Source of the DNA: Leuctra nigra
Lineage: Eukaryota; Arthropoda; Insecta; Plecoptera; Leuctridae
Assembly: GCA_934045905.1 (NCBI GenBank)
Contig: OW203762.1
Span: forward strand, 44,107,411 to 44,171,410
Length of the DNA stretch: 64,000 nucleotides
Direction of reading: 5' to 3'
Below, one piece after another: positions 35,419 to 49,334 of this stretch (position 1 is its first letter; the number at the start of each line of letters is the position of its first letter). The position numbers were made by a program, and so were the translations under genes. A model generated the notes under the pieces. That model searched no databases. It worked only from the letters and a program-made list of their open reading frames with translations, and had not been told where the DNA came from.

Positions 35419-38093
35419 GTGAGTATTTGCATATTCTTGGTAAATTCTCTCTTGGTACTTAATGAAGACAATTAGAGAAACGGGGCGGAGTGTGAGTCGC
35501 TCATTGTTGGACCAAATCCAGATTGTTCAGTATATAATTAAGTGAGTGACATCAGATTTACGCTGATTTGAAGTCATTCAACTGCGACAAATCGATGTGA
35601 TGGTTTTATTTTGGGGTGTTTTGATGACATATATTATCATTCATTATTGGCCTTTAATGCCAAGGTGCATGTTGAATATTTTGTAGAACGAATTATTTAG
35701 TGCGGTTAGACTACAACGTTGTGATTAAATGTAGACTATCGCGTATTTCCACTGATATTGACATCGGAGTCTGGCACCTCCACCAGCGTCGTCGTGTCGG
35801 TTGATGCGCCAACAGACAAAACCTTCTAGTAATATGACACCTCCTCTCTCTGATGGAAGGAAAATCAAAATATTACGCTCAAAATTACGATCCATAAAAA
35901 GAGTTTGCTCTGGAAACCTCGAAGGACACACATTTCACTTACAATTCCGCATTTGACAACCGATGTTTCAAACACAATTACTTTTAAATCACTTGCAGTT
36001 GTTCCAACAGACTCCTCGGTTCTTTGAAATAATTCTGTCTTCCGAAATGTTGGCAAAGTATTAGCTGCGCCAATTGCGTACAAATTAGCCTCATCTTGCT
36101 TGTATCTGTGAAGGCAGCTTCATACGGATGTGCGGAGCAACTTTCATTGTTCCTCATCGTCTCGACTCTCCTTGCGTGTGACATCGTAAAACACACTTCA
36201 CACTTCATCTGGCTCGAATGTGCGTTATCTTCTCCTCTCCTGTGAGATTGCAAACCCTGGCCAACTCCCTGAGCGACGCTCTTGTCCCAAAGACGTTGTT
36301 ACTTCACTCTGCCGTCGAAATAACTCGGTATCTTCATCCCCCTCATTTCATCAGCCATTCGTACAATCATCATATTATATGTATTCTAATCAAAAAATTT
36401 CATTTCACGTAAGTAAAAATATTCGTCTAATGGGTATTCTATAGAAAACCATTTCTTAAACTCAATGTATAAATTTCAAATTTTCATTCACATCTTTCAG
36501 AGACCAAAGCTTTGAGTGAGGTCTAATTTCATTCAAGCCTCGATTTGGCAGCGTGCTTCCCCCTTGAGGACACCTCGCAACCACTTTCGCGACTTCTTTA
36601 GGATTCAAATCGGGCCCGCTACATCGAACGCACGAGTTGCTATCTCGATATTAAAGGAATTTGCATGTAAAACCGAGTCGAAGCCAACGCCGACCGACGG
36701 CGAGCTCGATGATCGGATTTCATGTTCGGTTTTCACGGATTAGAGCGGATGATAACGAACTCATCTGACCAAAAGTATAAGAAATTATTCATATTATTCA
36801 TACATTCAATGTCCAATTTGTAAAGTTGTTGAGAGGGAGTTAGAGTATTGATCTTCTTGGACACACAGATATCATTGTCTCATTCAAAATCACCATAATG
36901 CAATTAAATCAAGCATATTCCAATCTGCTTCCTGCCGTTTTGCCATCAATATTCACAACTCCCCTGATTTTTCATTGAAATTGTCTGCTCCTGCATTGGA
37001 CAGGTGGACTAGCTGTGTAGTACAACTAGCCGCTGTAGCTGACAGACTTCTGTGCAGATGACAAGCTATATGCCGCTTATCTCTGGGCAGACTTCAGCGG
37101 TGATATAAGCGTAGAGACACACCCACGAGACCAAACTTTTTATGTTCATTAATCATTTCAACAGGATAAAGATAAATCCATCACATAAATTATAAAGAAA
37201 AAATACAGGTACCATTTTTATACAATGTAGAGCGGCGACCATTCTTTTTATACGTAACACTGTATATATACGTACTACACATATTAAAATCCCTCCCAGT
37301 TTTATAACCATTAATCTCCCCCCATTTCGAGCCCAAGTCTGAATCATTAGACTGGTTCCAACTCTGCTGGTCCATTATTCAGATCGGAGATGTAGATTTG
37401 CTACACCGGTGCTGAGGATTTCTACCCGCTTTAGTCCTCGAGAGACGTGAAGACATGACACTGAATAATATTGTCTGTCATTTGGTGGTCTGCCATTTAG
37501 TTGGGTCTGCAAATCGTGACGCCTTGATGTGAATCAGCTATTGGTTTTCGGGATCGTCAAATTTCATTCCATTTGGTAATCTGTGTTCCAATCGCACTAG
37601 CACTAAACTATGCACTTTTCATGGATTTACTTACTGAAAATCATTTCCTAATTCTTGTCTTTGAAATGACAGTCTTAGTGTCGAAGAATGGCGTTCCTCT
37701 TACGTAATATAAAAATCCTGGCAATTCTAAGCCGTAACTTTCAGGATTCGGTCGTTTCATTTCGTATGCACATTCAATGCTAATAAAAATCAAATTACTT
37801 GAATGTAACAAAATTTTCATCTCGCCTCTTGTATAATATTCTGATTGAAGTCATTTCTCACAAACTTATTTACATTTAGAAGAACTTCGACTCTATCGCT
37901 ATGAATGCATATTCCTGGCTAGTTTCCTTATCCCGTGGCTGCTTCGTCACGAAAACGCAGGGCTTTCAATTTATCACATCCCAGCGCAGACTTCGAGACT
38001 TGAACTATTACTCATCAGAATGATTGATGCTGTTGCTTTGAGTAACTACTTCTCGTCCTTGGATACATATATAACACATAGCAACACCTGTTG

Positions 38094-38214
38094 GCCCATT
38101 GCACTCTACCTCTGAACTGCACTATTAGAGGTGCAGTTAGAGTGATGCATCCTCAATTAATGTTTGCTTTTGCTGCATTAACAGGTGTAATGCACTCTCC
38201 AGTGCATTACTCCC
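38094..38214. repeat. Cluster of GTGCA/TGCAC hairpins
   Basis: TAATGCACT-CTCC-AGTGCATTA forms a perfect 9-bp stem near 38189. Just upstream, CACTCTA...ACTGCAC pairs with GTGCAGTTAGAGTG as a bulged stem. No known family is recognised. Confidence 0.6.
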
Positions 38215-41200
38215 AATGCATCTCTGGGTCTATTATAGTTGACAGGTAATAAAGAAGATGTAGGACTCTACAGCCACGCCCTGGATGACCTTATTAATCC
38301 AATTAATGTTGGATTAGATGAAGTAATTGAGACATCACATCAAATAAACATTAGTATACTGTGCGATGAACTTGGCTACGTAGATGGTTGAACATATGGA
38401 AACATATTTGGTCTTCTGGGCATTGGTAATGCGAGTGGTGGGAAATTTGTATCATGTAAATATTGTTTCAAAGACATTTTAAAAAAGTTCTCGACAAAAC
38501 TTTTACCTCTCATAGATGAAAGTTCTATTGGAAAAGGAATTGAGAATGGAATTGATTATTTTCAATTTCCCTTGATTCTTGTGCACTGAGAGAAATTTCT
38601 CGAATAACCCAAAGCTCGTTATTATAAACTCACAACGAACTAATTTCAATTCATTTCATTTCCCCGATGCTAGTCGACGTAGGTTATTGAATAGAAGTTT
38701 GGGAACTGCTTCTAAAGCTCATCGAGAGAGAGTCGCGTGATCTGTTGATCGACTTTTCACTTCTTTGTCGCGTCAATTCTACTTTGTTCTCTGCTAAAAG
38801 CCTCCAAGAATAAGTTTCGAGTGCTTAAGGCCAGGGCGATGTTTGGGGAGGGTATTAAGGATGTATAAGAGCACCACAATATTCTAACTTTATATTAATA
38901 AAATATTTACTTCAGGGCTCTATCTAGTCAACGCACTCCGCGATTTTTTTCTTGGGACTTCTCTTTGTTTGGAAATAAACTCCTGTTTGTGTTCGTAAAA
39001 ACTTCCAAGTTTAAATATTACGTGTGCCAGCTACAAAATAGCTTTAAAAAGTTTTCAATTTTTAATTATCTTCGTGGGAAGTGCAGAACATTTTTTTCAG
39101 TAATATCACAAAATGTCGTATGCTAGAAACATTGTACCCCACAGAAGTGTAAGAACATATCATCTAGCTCGCTGAAAACCACTTCTAAAGCTTTAGCTCT
39201 ACACGATGTGCTGTAAAAACAATCAACATTATATGAACAAATGGGACAGAATGAGTCAAACAAACCGTGCATCTGACTCTAATGCCTCGACAAAGGAAAT
39301 ACACAACTGAGCTCAAAGAGCGAAGAGGATCTCGAATGACATTTCCGCTTTTAGAATTCGATGAGTTAAGTTGTGACACCATTCACTCAGGAGCTAATGG
39401 GAAGAGATATATATTTGGAACCATGAAGCAAAACAAAACGAAGTAGAAAATAATAAGGATGAAAAGCCTAAGACCTAACATAATGCAGAAGTCAAAGAAA
39501 GCATGTTCAAGCCGTGACGTATCAAGCACGTCAATCGCGATGGAAGAACACATCAACTTCATCACAACTTACCTTAGATTCACCGTGTCTTCGTGCAACG
39601 ATGTTGTCCTCATTAAACTGCTAATTAATAACCTTTTGAACACATTACTGCATTCTCTACTCCGTCAGTACAGCGGGCGGACGCTATTATTTGGCAGCCG
39701 ACTTCGCCCCCTCCCCCTCCCCCTCCCGGAGACGCCAGGCGTTCTATTAGTGGCAGTGGTGGAGCTGGTGACGACGGCGAGATCGACGCTACCCCAGCAC
39801 TGCTACACAGACGCCGACGCCAGTGCATTGTTTATAATGCAGTAGAAATATATGTGGAATTGGGCTAAAGTTCAGTGAATTATTGAAAGTACCTGATAAC
39901 TGATAAGATAACGTTATTTCTTTAATCGTGGATGTAATACTGAATCTAGTTGGGCTGAATTGAAGAATGGTGTATTAATTTTGTAGTCATGTAATTTATC
40001 GAGCCAAACTGATACAAATTAGACTCTTTGAGATATTTGTTTTTCAAGTAAAAGTCTTAAAATAATAGAAAGTGAAATTGAAAAACGGAGTTTAAATGTG
40101 CGCATGGGATTCATTTAGCAAAGTCAATTTTGAAAAGAGAATCTAAAACTTTTAACGACTAAAGAATTGTATCTGAATGTTATTGCTCTGTCGTTGATAA
40201 ATTAAATAAATCGGCTCAAAATATTGGTATATGATATTTTGATGCTCATTAATTTGACGCACCAATGACGAGATAACAGTTAATATCTACCTAAACGTTC
40301 TATAATATTAATGTCAGTGTCGTTTTTCTCTCTTTATTACTTTGAAAAATATATGAATTATTGCTCGGAGAATCGCAATTTACAGCGGGGCAATTACTAA
40401 AGTTTTCCCATAAAAATATAAGCTCTTTAATTATTATTGACTGTTTTTCGCGACGCACAAAAGGAGGGTGGATGTGCTGTCGGAAGTCTCCACAGTTGCC
40501 ACTGGGTGAATAATGACTAGAACTTCGTCATTTCCTTATTGCTTTTTAAACTTATTTAATACATCAACGTTCATTTTCCATGCAAAATAATATTACGTCC
40601 ATCGTTGAATCTATATATCCTATCAACTTTGTTACTTCTGTTTTATGTTTCTACTCGTTTACTTTATCAAAGATTTTTAACATAACGCTGCGAATGCTGC
40701 AGTTTTTAATCTTCTATCAAATCCACTAATTAAACTCAATTTCTATTGTATTACCATGGAGTTATTCCATATAACTCCATATTATTTCTCTGTGAATTCA
40801 CGAGACCCTACAAAGAAAATAGTTAAAAACAACATATCAAAATTTCCATCTTTTGTTCTTGAACAGAACACGATCCGAAAAGAAAAATGAGTAATAAGAA
40901 ACGTATTATATTTAATTATGCAGCAAATTCTGTAAAATCCCCGAGAACGATTTTCTCTTTTTCATGAATCTGCATTCAGGCTGGATAAAAGTGATTTCCC
41001 TTCATCTCAGCACCGAGTTGAGCTGTCGTTCGCTCTTATCATTCTGATAATTCACCACCGACTTACCGAAGGTACGGCTCGTTCATGTAACAGCCATACC
41101 CGAGTCGAGTTTCCTCATTACTTGTCGTGTTTTATTATTACACATTTCGAGACGTTTATACAAAGACTTTTAGCACTAACATGAAATTTACGACAGCGAA

Positions 41201-44200
41201 TAAAAATGTTCTAGTTAGATTTTTGTTTTCATCTCGAGATTGCAGAGCAAGTGCAGATCCCAGAATGCTGCTCTGCATGTGAACTCATGAAATAACATTA
41301 TTATACTACATCGTGGCATGTTACGCTAGTTATATATCTGACTGCTTGCAAAATATCTAGACATAAAAACAAGAATAATCGAGCATCTCTTGTATTATCA
41401 TCAAGCAGCTACATGCAGTTGTGGAGCGTCTCTTTTGGCACGACGTCCGTTGGCGTCGGTTGTCATGCTTTATGATCATTGTGGAGTGACGAAGCCCATG
41501 AAATGTAATGAGATACTGGCTTATGTATGCATCCTAGTATTCAGCATTGCGGTATTTAAAGTCCCAAGTTTCTGTCTTTCAAGTTCCCGATGTGTTCTGG
41601 TGAAGTTCTCACCGCCGCCCTTCTCTGTCAAGCTTTCCGCCCAGCGTTCACCCTGCCACTGCCTACGTCAATATGCTAAGGCACAGAAACTCTTTCGCTT
41701 GTTTTTAAGCCTGTGTATCATGTTACATCAAAGTTGCTTTTACCCAAGCTTTTTACTAAGTTAATATTTATCTAGAAAGGTAAATAATGTGTTTTACAAC
41801 TTTGAGTTATATCGCATGCATTACGCACCCAGTTTCACATTTCATTTTTGTAACTAATTTTCTAATTAAAGTTTGGGCGTTCATACAATATTTACGATTT
41901 GCCTGTGTAAAAAAAATCACATTTTCCTTTCAAAATATCTCCGTAGAAAGTTAATTTCCACATCTGGCGTTCGAGAGAAGAAGGCTACAGTCTACAGAGC
42001 AAACACAAACCATACACAACCTCAATTCAAACGGTTAATTCGAACGTACCTGATCCACTTGTTTTCATCGCAAAACATTGATATACGAACTTAAAGCATG
42101 AACTTTGCATGAATGGCAAGTCTAACCGCGCATTGTTATCAATGGAACAGAACCAAAGACAGAACCTTGTAAAATCCGCAACTTAACGTGCTATTATAAT
42201 TTGGAATGAATATTCTATTCAGACGATTATTATTTCAGTGAAATTGCTGCACGATTCCTCCTACATAACTATTCTCTCTCGTGTTTGATGTAGGTACTTC
42301 CACTTGTGCGTAAAATATGATCGCTGTTTGCAAGTATAGCGTCACATTATCGATAATATTCTGTTAATTCAAAGGATTTTCACACACTGAGTCAGTTAAG
42401 TCAGCATATTTATTTCATTGTACTATGTGAGTCGTTATAAACGTTATTACATTGAAGCCAAAACTATCGCGTCATTGGTCAAACATCTGCGGCTTGAAAA
42501 TAGTCAAATGAATGTTATACTTTTGTCATCTTTATCTGATTCATCGCTGCGTTGAACTGTGTCCCGTGTGGGTCTGCTACACCAGGGGAGAGATAAACCA
42601 GATGAAAACGCGATGAAGAGTTACATATTTAATGCACTTGCCTCGGGCGAGTTACACGCAGGCTTCCATATGCTTGACCGCATCAACTTGCAGATTAATT
42701 CGTATGTTAACTCGATTATTTATGCTCTCGGACCCAGCAAAGCTTGGCACGCTTGATTGTCAACTCTTCTCATCGGCGTTTCTCGTGTTACCAAGTGAAA
42801 GCCTCACTACATTGGTGGCAGTAATGGTATCGCATCGCGTGACATCGCAATCTTTGTACGAATCTCTAGCGCAAGTTGTCCTGATTGTTACCTGTTGCTC
42901 TCATCACGATTACATATTTATGGCATTTGAATCAATATGGTCCTGTCACTTATTTAATTTATTTAAAATAAGATTATATTCGTATAAGGATACCAAATTA
43001 AATTACTTACTCATTTCTATAAATTCTTTTGTAAATATTTTTATTTTTATTTTTTTTATTGTGATGACAGTAGAGTACCTGAGTTGAAATGTTTTACTTG
43101 TTCAGCCGCCAGCAATTATCCAAGATTGAACTTACGTTGAGAAGAGTATAAAGACATCGTTTTCATGGACTAAAGAGGCATATTAATTTCCCTTTTTCTG
43201 GTCAAATGTCTAAGTCAAATAAATTAGAAGAGCCATTAGTAATGTTGAAAAGATATGGTGGAGGTTTGAAATGAGAATTAGATTTCTCTCTCAAGAAGAT
43301 TCATCTCGACTAGACTCACAAGTCACTGTTGCTGAAGTCCAATAAATAGTAATTTAGCAATCAAGTTCGAGTTGAAATTCTCGTTCCTCTCTTTGAGCCG
43401 CTAAATTATTCTCCTCCGAAAGAGGAGAGGAGAGGAGAGGGAAATTCATGATTGAATACTCCGATGACTTAATGAATACGTTTATGTGCAGAGGAAATCT
43501 ATGAATATATTTGAGTTAGTAAGCAACTTTACTCGAGTCGATTTACCTGTAAAAACTTTTTGCGTCTTACCTTCAAGAAGGACGATGGAATATTAATTGG
43601 AAACAAGCGTTCGAAGGAAATTACGATAAGAAACTTGGCACTAATTGGTGTTCGCTACTCTATTAATGACTGATTTGCTTCTAGACGCTCTTAGGGGCAT
43701 AGTTTATGACGATCTTCGTATAGCATACAGGTGCGCATCATACCGCTGGCTCAACAACTAACACAAAACATAGGCAAATTTTCAGCCTGCAGAAGTCCAA
43801 GGTTAGCGGTTATATTAATATATGTGGCCATACCATTTAATTGTGGCATTTTACAGCAATTAGAATTACCTTCTCAGTTCTAGTAGGAAGTCAATTACAG
43901 AATCTAGAATCACTTTGTTTTAATGTTTACACGGTCCTCTTCTTTGTAACCGATCAAAAATCAGCTTTTTTACATTAGAATTTACACTTTGAAACTGCGA
44001 CTTTATGAGTTCGCCAGATTTCAATCAATGGCAATCAAGCAGCAGAGTGAGTATTTTCCAAGTAATATAATCACTTTTAATTAGTGGCGACATTTCATAC
44101 TTGAGCCGATCATCGCCGATTGTTTAACTGAACTAACTGACCCTCTCACTCCTTATTATCAGTATTGACGGTTTTGTTGACCAATAACACATGTTTTCTT

Positions 44201-46420
44201 ATCAATTATAAGGTTCAAGTTGATTCGAGACCTCTCATTGAGATGGTCACGTGATCATAAAGCATGGCCGTGCTTCTTTGATCCTTAATAATCGAATGTT
44301 CAATCATAACAGAGAGTTCTGCTGAGAGTGAGGTCAGAGTCCTGTGTGAAGTTGTCTATCTGCTTCAGGAAAAGAACATTATCCCCGTTTCTCCAGTTGA
44401 AAGTCTTTGTTCGTAGAGAATGCTCTGGCGTCATAAATAAAGATCGCAAAACGTTTCACCAGGTCGTCGCATACTATTAACATCTTGTGAAAGAATAATA
44501 TGCCGATACATTTTGCGTTCCTGATGTTTCTTACTCCTTTGAAAACGGTCGGTTACTTGGGAAGAAATTCACAAATATAGCACAGCGGTTCTACACACAC
44601 AGACAGCACAGTCGTTCTTTTTTATACATATTTCTATCGCGAAAACTTTGAAGTCTTCTTTGTTCAAAATTGATCTTTGTAATATTTTTCTCGGTTCTGT
44701 ATGCCAACGTGTCAGAAAATATGTGGCTAAGAAAACATTTCAAAAAGAATAAATGCAAAAACTGTGAAACCGTTGGTTATTTATTTATTTTTATTTTTAT
44801 AAATCACTGTGCTCTCAGTTTTCCGGAACTTTGTTCTTCTGAACTTTTTATCACATCTTCTTTTGTGCCTTTTATCATTTTCGTCTGTGTGCTTCACGGT
44901 TTACTACTCGATCTAAATTATGGTTGCTATGTTGTTTTCAAAAATCAACAGAATGATGAAATGTCCCCTTGCAACATACTCTTTGTTTTAGGATTGCATT
45001 TCCTTTGCACAATCCGCCCTACTCATATTCTCCAGCAATTCTTGCTCAATGTTACTTGCGTGGTTGTGTTTGAGAAGGTTATCTCAAGGCATACAGAACG
45101 AAATATACTACCTACCTGTGCACATGGTTTAGACATGGCACTTAATATCTGCATCGTGGTTAATGAATGTGGCTCCAGGCGACACCTCGAATATGCTTTC
45201 TACAGCTCCCTCAGGGATGTCATGTATACATGCAAGATGCAGAGAGAAGCAATCTGGATTGCAGTTTGTTTGCACTGTTCTTATAAAGAGGTTGTACATT
45301 CATTCTCTACTTGAATGAGCAGGATAACGTAGAAAAAGTTACATGAATAGTGTTTTTTTAATAAGGATTGGGTTCTTTCACCAACACCATCTTTTGTTGA
45401 TGTTTCCATATTGAATGTTGAATAGGATTCTCAGCCGAAGAAGTGCTAAAATATGAAATAGAATTCACATTGGCGCTGGAATTCCCGAGAAATGGCTCTG
45501 CTTTTCTCCTGGTCTGCCGGATGATACAGGCTGCATGATTAATGTCTTCAAGGAAATTAATTTCTTCTGCTACATTGGAATAATTCGAAAAGTTTACAAA
45601 CATTTTTGGTCGGGGAAATCTCGACTCGACCGACACCACAACGTGAAGCTGTTCCTTGGCATGAAATACTTAGTCGCCGAGGCATTGGGTTTCAGACAGA
45701 TTCTAATGGGTTTGTGTACATGCGTTCATTTCACTTTGCCTGTGTGTAGGGATCATGTAAACTGGAAGGGAAACAGTGAGACTTGGTTTCTCTTTAACCA
45801 TGGAAGATGTTGTTCATTCTCATTTATTTTATGCTTTATTATGATACAGTGATTTGCACATCTAATCGTGCCTTTTATAACGACTTTCGCACAAAGGCTT
45901 TGCCAAGGGATTTTGATCATAGCTTAACTCAGTTGTGTGACTTGAGGCGTAGTTTGTTTTTTTACAATTTTAGACGTCGTTTATTGACTCCGTCACTTGC
46001 TTTGAAATGAAATTGACTTTTGATGTAACTTTCGTTACCTCCATTGTTATATGTCAGCCATTTTATATTCTATGGAATAGAGATTGATATTAGAGGAGTC
46101 TTTTTGATTTTCGATGCGAGTATAGAGATGAAGAATTTATTAAATCACTTCCCTCTTATAATATATATTGGCTGGAGGGGAATTAATGCTGCTATGCTGG
46201 GTACGAGTCCGTCCGTCATATGGAATGGACGATGAAAGATCTATTGTGGGTCTTGGCCAGATCGCGAACAGAAAGAATTCGTCGTGTTGGGTTGGGGGAG
46301 GAATGAGAGGGGAAAGTTGATTCAACACTCAATACTTCATCTCGTTGAAAGGTGTGGCGGCATCCCAAGCTCAATAACTTTTATCTGTTTCCTTCTGCAT
46401 CATTTTTGCTGAGCGTCGGA

Positions 46421-46451
46421 CGCCACCGACGCCACCGACGCCACCGACGCC
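46421..46451. repeat. 9-bp minisatellite
   Basis: About 3.5 copies of CGCCACCGA. Confidence 0.85.
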
Positions 46452-48766
46452 TAGATGTATTGTGCTGGCGATGAGTTTGCCATTCTTCGCATAACACGTC
46501 GAATATATCGGCTCCTCCATACCGAGTTGATAGAATAATCCTATCAAGTCAATACACCAGGTCATAAAATAAGAAAGGTGCTACGAGAAGAATGTCTATT
46601 GTCAGATGAAGCTTCCTTTATCGAATATACTTTTATAGAAATTGATTGTTCGGCTTTTAAAATAATTTGTTTTTAAATTGAATTCAACGAAATACCCGGT
46701 AGAGCCAGTGTTTTGGAAACGTTTTGATGTTGAAGAATCGGCCAATGGCGCTTTGCCAGTGCCAAAGATTGATCTGAAACGTAGCTGCGATTAGATAGAG
46801 GCAAGGCAACAAAAGACAAAGCATGCTTGGCCTCGAGTGTGGTATTTCTAAGGAATCCACGATAAAAGTATCTGCAGGCTCTCCAATGTAATCTAAGCTA
46901 TGAAGAAAAATATGATTTTCATGCATTGCGTGTTACAGTGTGAGCCTCTCAGATGTCGAAATATCTCATATTCTATACAAATTCAATAAAAATATATTCT
47001 CACCTCTTCTCTTCCTCCTGTCACATAGTTCTGTGCACAGCAAAGTCAAATGTGAACCCAGCGAATGCTTTCGCAAGGACACGTTCAACATTTCATTTTT
47101 GATAAACTTCTCGACTTATTTTCAACATAAAAACCTGAAGATACGTAGGTATTTATTCGTGTTTTATATGTTTGTATTCTCCGAAGTTTCTGAAACCTGA
47201 GGTACAATTTAATTTCTCGTCCACTAATTGAGCTCTGCTCGTCGCGACGCGTTTAAAAGAGAACAAAACAGGTGCGAGAACAATAAGATTCCGAGACGGT
47301 AATAAGATTTCTACAACAATAGTCGAGAAGCGGGAGACACGGGGAGAAAAATACCAAAATCCTTTTAAATCATCTCCGCCAGCTCCCGTCAATGAAACAT
47401 TACTGATCAGACTTGAGAGGGATTATCATCAGAATAATGGAACGCAATTAATTTTATTTGCTTTTAAGCTCTGAACTACGTTAATAAATTACTCAGTAGA
47501 GAGTTTGGCGTAACTGAAGAGAGCTGAGGGGAATGCTTTTGTTTAATTTGAAACCATTATAAGAATATTTGCCATCAGGCAAGGTGTTTGAGAAGACGAT
47601 AATAACATCTTGATTAATTAAGCGATATTCATAAGGCGCGCAGCATGGTAGGGGCGTTAATCACACGTTGTAGGCTGAATATTGAATACAGCGACGTTAT
47701 TACAAATTTGATCTATTTGGATTTGCATCGCTCGAGTCGCTTTGCGAGGTGTGAAGAAACTTCCTCTAAATTCACAAAAACCACGTCGAAAATCAAACTG
47801 TTCGGAAGCTATCATACACATTCAGTACAGGTTTGTGTGATTGGTGATATTGTGTGATTGGTGTCTGAATTATGCACCAGACATCAGAATAAGAACTGAC
47901 AGAAATTATGAAGTATTTTGCAACCTGAGAAATCAGAAAAGAACATCAGACATCATACTGTACACCAGAAAGTATTCATGAATTATACATTTATTGTTAG
48001 TCTTTTGATTGAAATCTTATTACTGAAAATGGGGGCAACGCGAACAGATTTAGTTTAAATACAAATCTCAATAACTGAGTGAAGAAATCACGCCAGCTCC
48101 TGGATAGTGAACAAAATTGTACTCGTAACTCATGGTGTAACGATCATTGGACAGTAATATCGTTATACCATGCTCGTAACTACAATATGATAAAAGCCTC
48201 GTCAAAGAGTTAGAGAATAATAAATAGTTCAGAAAATATGGTAACTGGTTTAAATCGTCAATGACGAGTTGCCGCTTGTTGTGTGAAATGGATGTTGATG
48301 TTGTAACCTCTGAACATGATTAGCGTCGGAAACGGGCTCGACGCTGGAACGAATGGCGTGTGTCATCCCGACGCTCCCCGCGAAGAAAACACCCGTCGTT
48401 TTCGTCATTTAAATCCACGCGTATTATTAGATCTCGCGCTGAGACGCTCCTCGTGGCACGTGACTGAAGTGTTGACACACTGATCGCACCTCGATGTGAA
48501 GGGTAAGCGCCCCAAAACTTTAGCAACACATTCCACTTCCTGGTTGTAATGCTCGGCCGATTCGCATATTTCATATAATTTATACACTTGTAACTAAAAC
48601 GGTAAACTATGGCCACATTATAGACAATAGCTACGACTTTGCCAAATCATGAATAAGGTGTTCATGTTGAAATAAAATGTATGCACTATGCAGTACTTGC
48701 ATCAGCCGAAACAATTCCCAGATTTTGAACCAGTTCAAAGATCCATTCCATTCCCCAATGTGTCTA

Positions 48767-48905
48767 AGGTCCAGTTTTTCAATACTCTGCTAAAACCAGT
48801 ACTGAAGATAACACAGTCATTCTAGGAATGGCATTGGTTGTTGCCATGACAATACAGTCCTAATCAACCGTTTAAAAGTTAGCAGAGTATTGAAAGACTG
48901 GCCCT
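48767..48905. repeat. 139-bp MITE (copy a)
   Basis: 27-bp terminal inverted repeats start AGGTCCAGTTTTTCAATACT and the other end reads AGGGCCAGTCTTTCAATACT on the opposite strand. It is related to 49175-49334. It is in the presumed first intron of the spondin-like gene. Confidence 0.85.
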
Positions 48906-48990
48906 CAGGGTCAGTTTTTCACTGCTCTGTTAAATCAGAACAGTTGATTAGGACTCTATTACCATTGCAACAGTCAATGGCATTCCTATT
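48904..48990. repeat. Partial copy of the same MITE (copy b)
   Basis: One end (AGGGTCAGTTTTTCACTGCT) plus interior sequence in inverted order relative to copy a. The second end is missing. It abuts copy a directly. Confidence 0.65.
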
Positions 48991-49174
48991 TATTCATAAT
49001 AAATTCTCGAAAGGATTCAATATTCAATGATAAAATCTTTCGAATATATACATAGTTGTGGTGAATTATTTATTTAGATATACCAAGGTTTCAACAAGTG
49101 TTGTTTTGTCTTCCTCTAGGCCAACCCCACCAGCAACCCCACCTTTGCCCACCTGCGTTGGGCAAACGCCACCT

Positions 49175-49334
49175 TAGGTCCAGTTTTTCAATACTCTGCT
49201 TAACCAGTAATTAAGTTAACTAAGACCCAACCCTTCTTACCTCTATGCTAAGACATTCTATAGGGTTGTTGCCATTACAATACAGTCTTAATCAACCGTT
49301 TAAAAGTTAGCAGAATATTGAAAGACTGGCCCTA
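49175..49334. repeat. 160-bp MITE (copy c)
   Basis: Same ends as copy a with a different middle. TTA and TAA at the borders suggest a 3-bp target duplication. Confidence 0.85.

Larger units (their letters stand above)
35419..48766. other. Presumed intron 1 of the spondin-like gene, left part
   Basis: No spondin exon was recognised by eye on the plus strand. It contains the hairpin cluster near 38190, the 9-bp minisatellite at 46421, and an unexplained 197-codon open frame at 44721-45314. Confidence 0.5.

Noticed and set aside
39459..39845. 128-codon plus-strand frame with CCCCCT-rich part
   Set aside because: Low-complexity, no recognisable domain and no splice context supporting a spondin exon.
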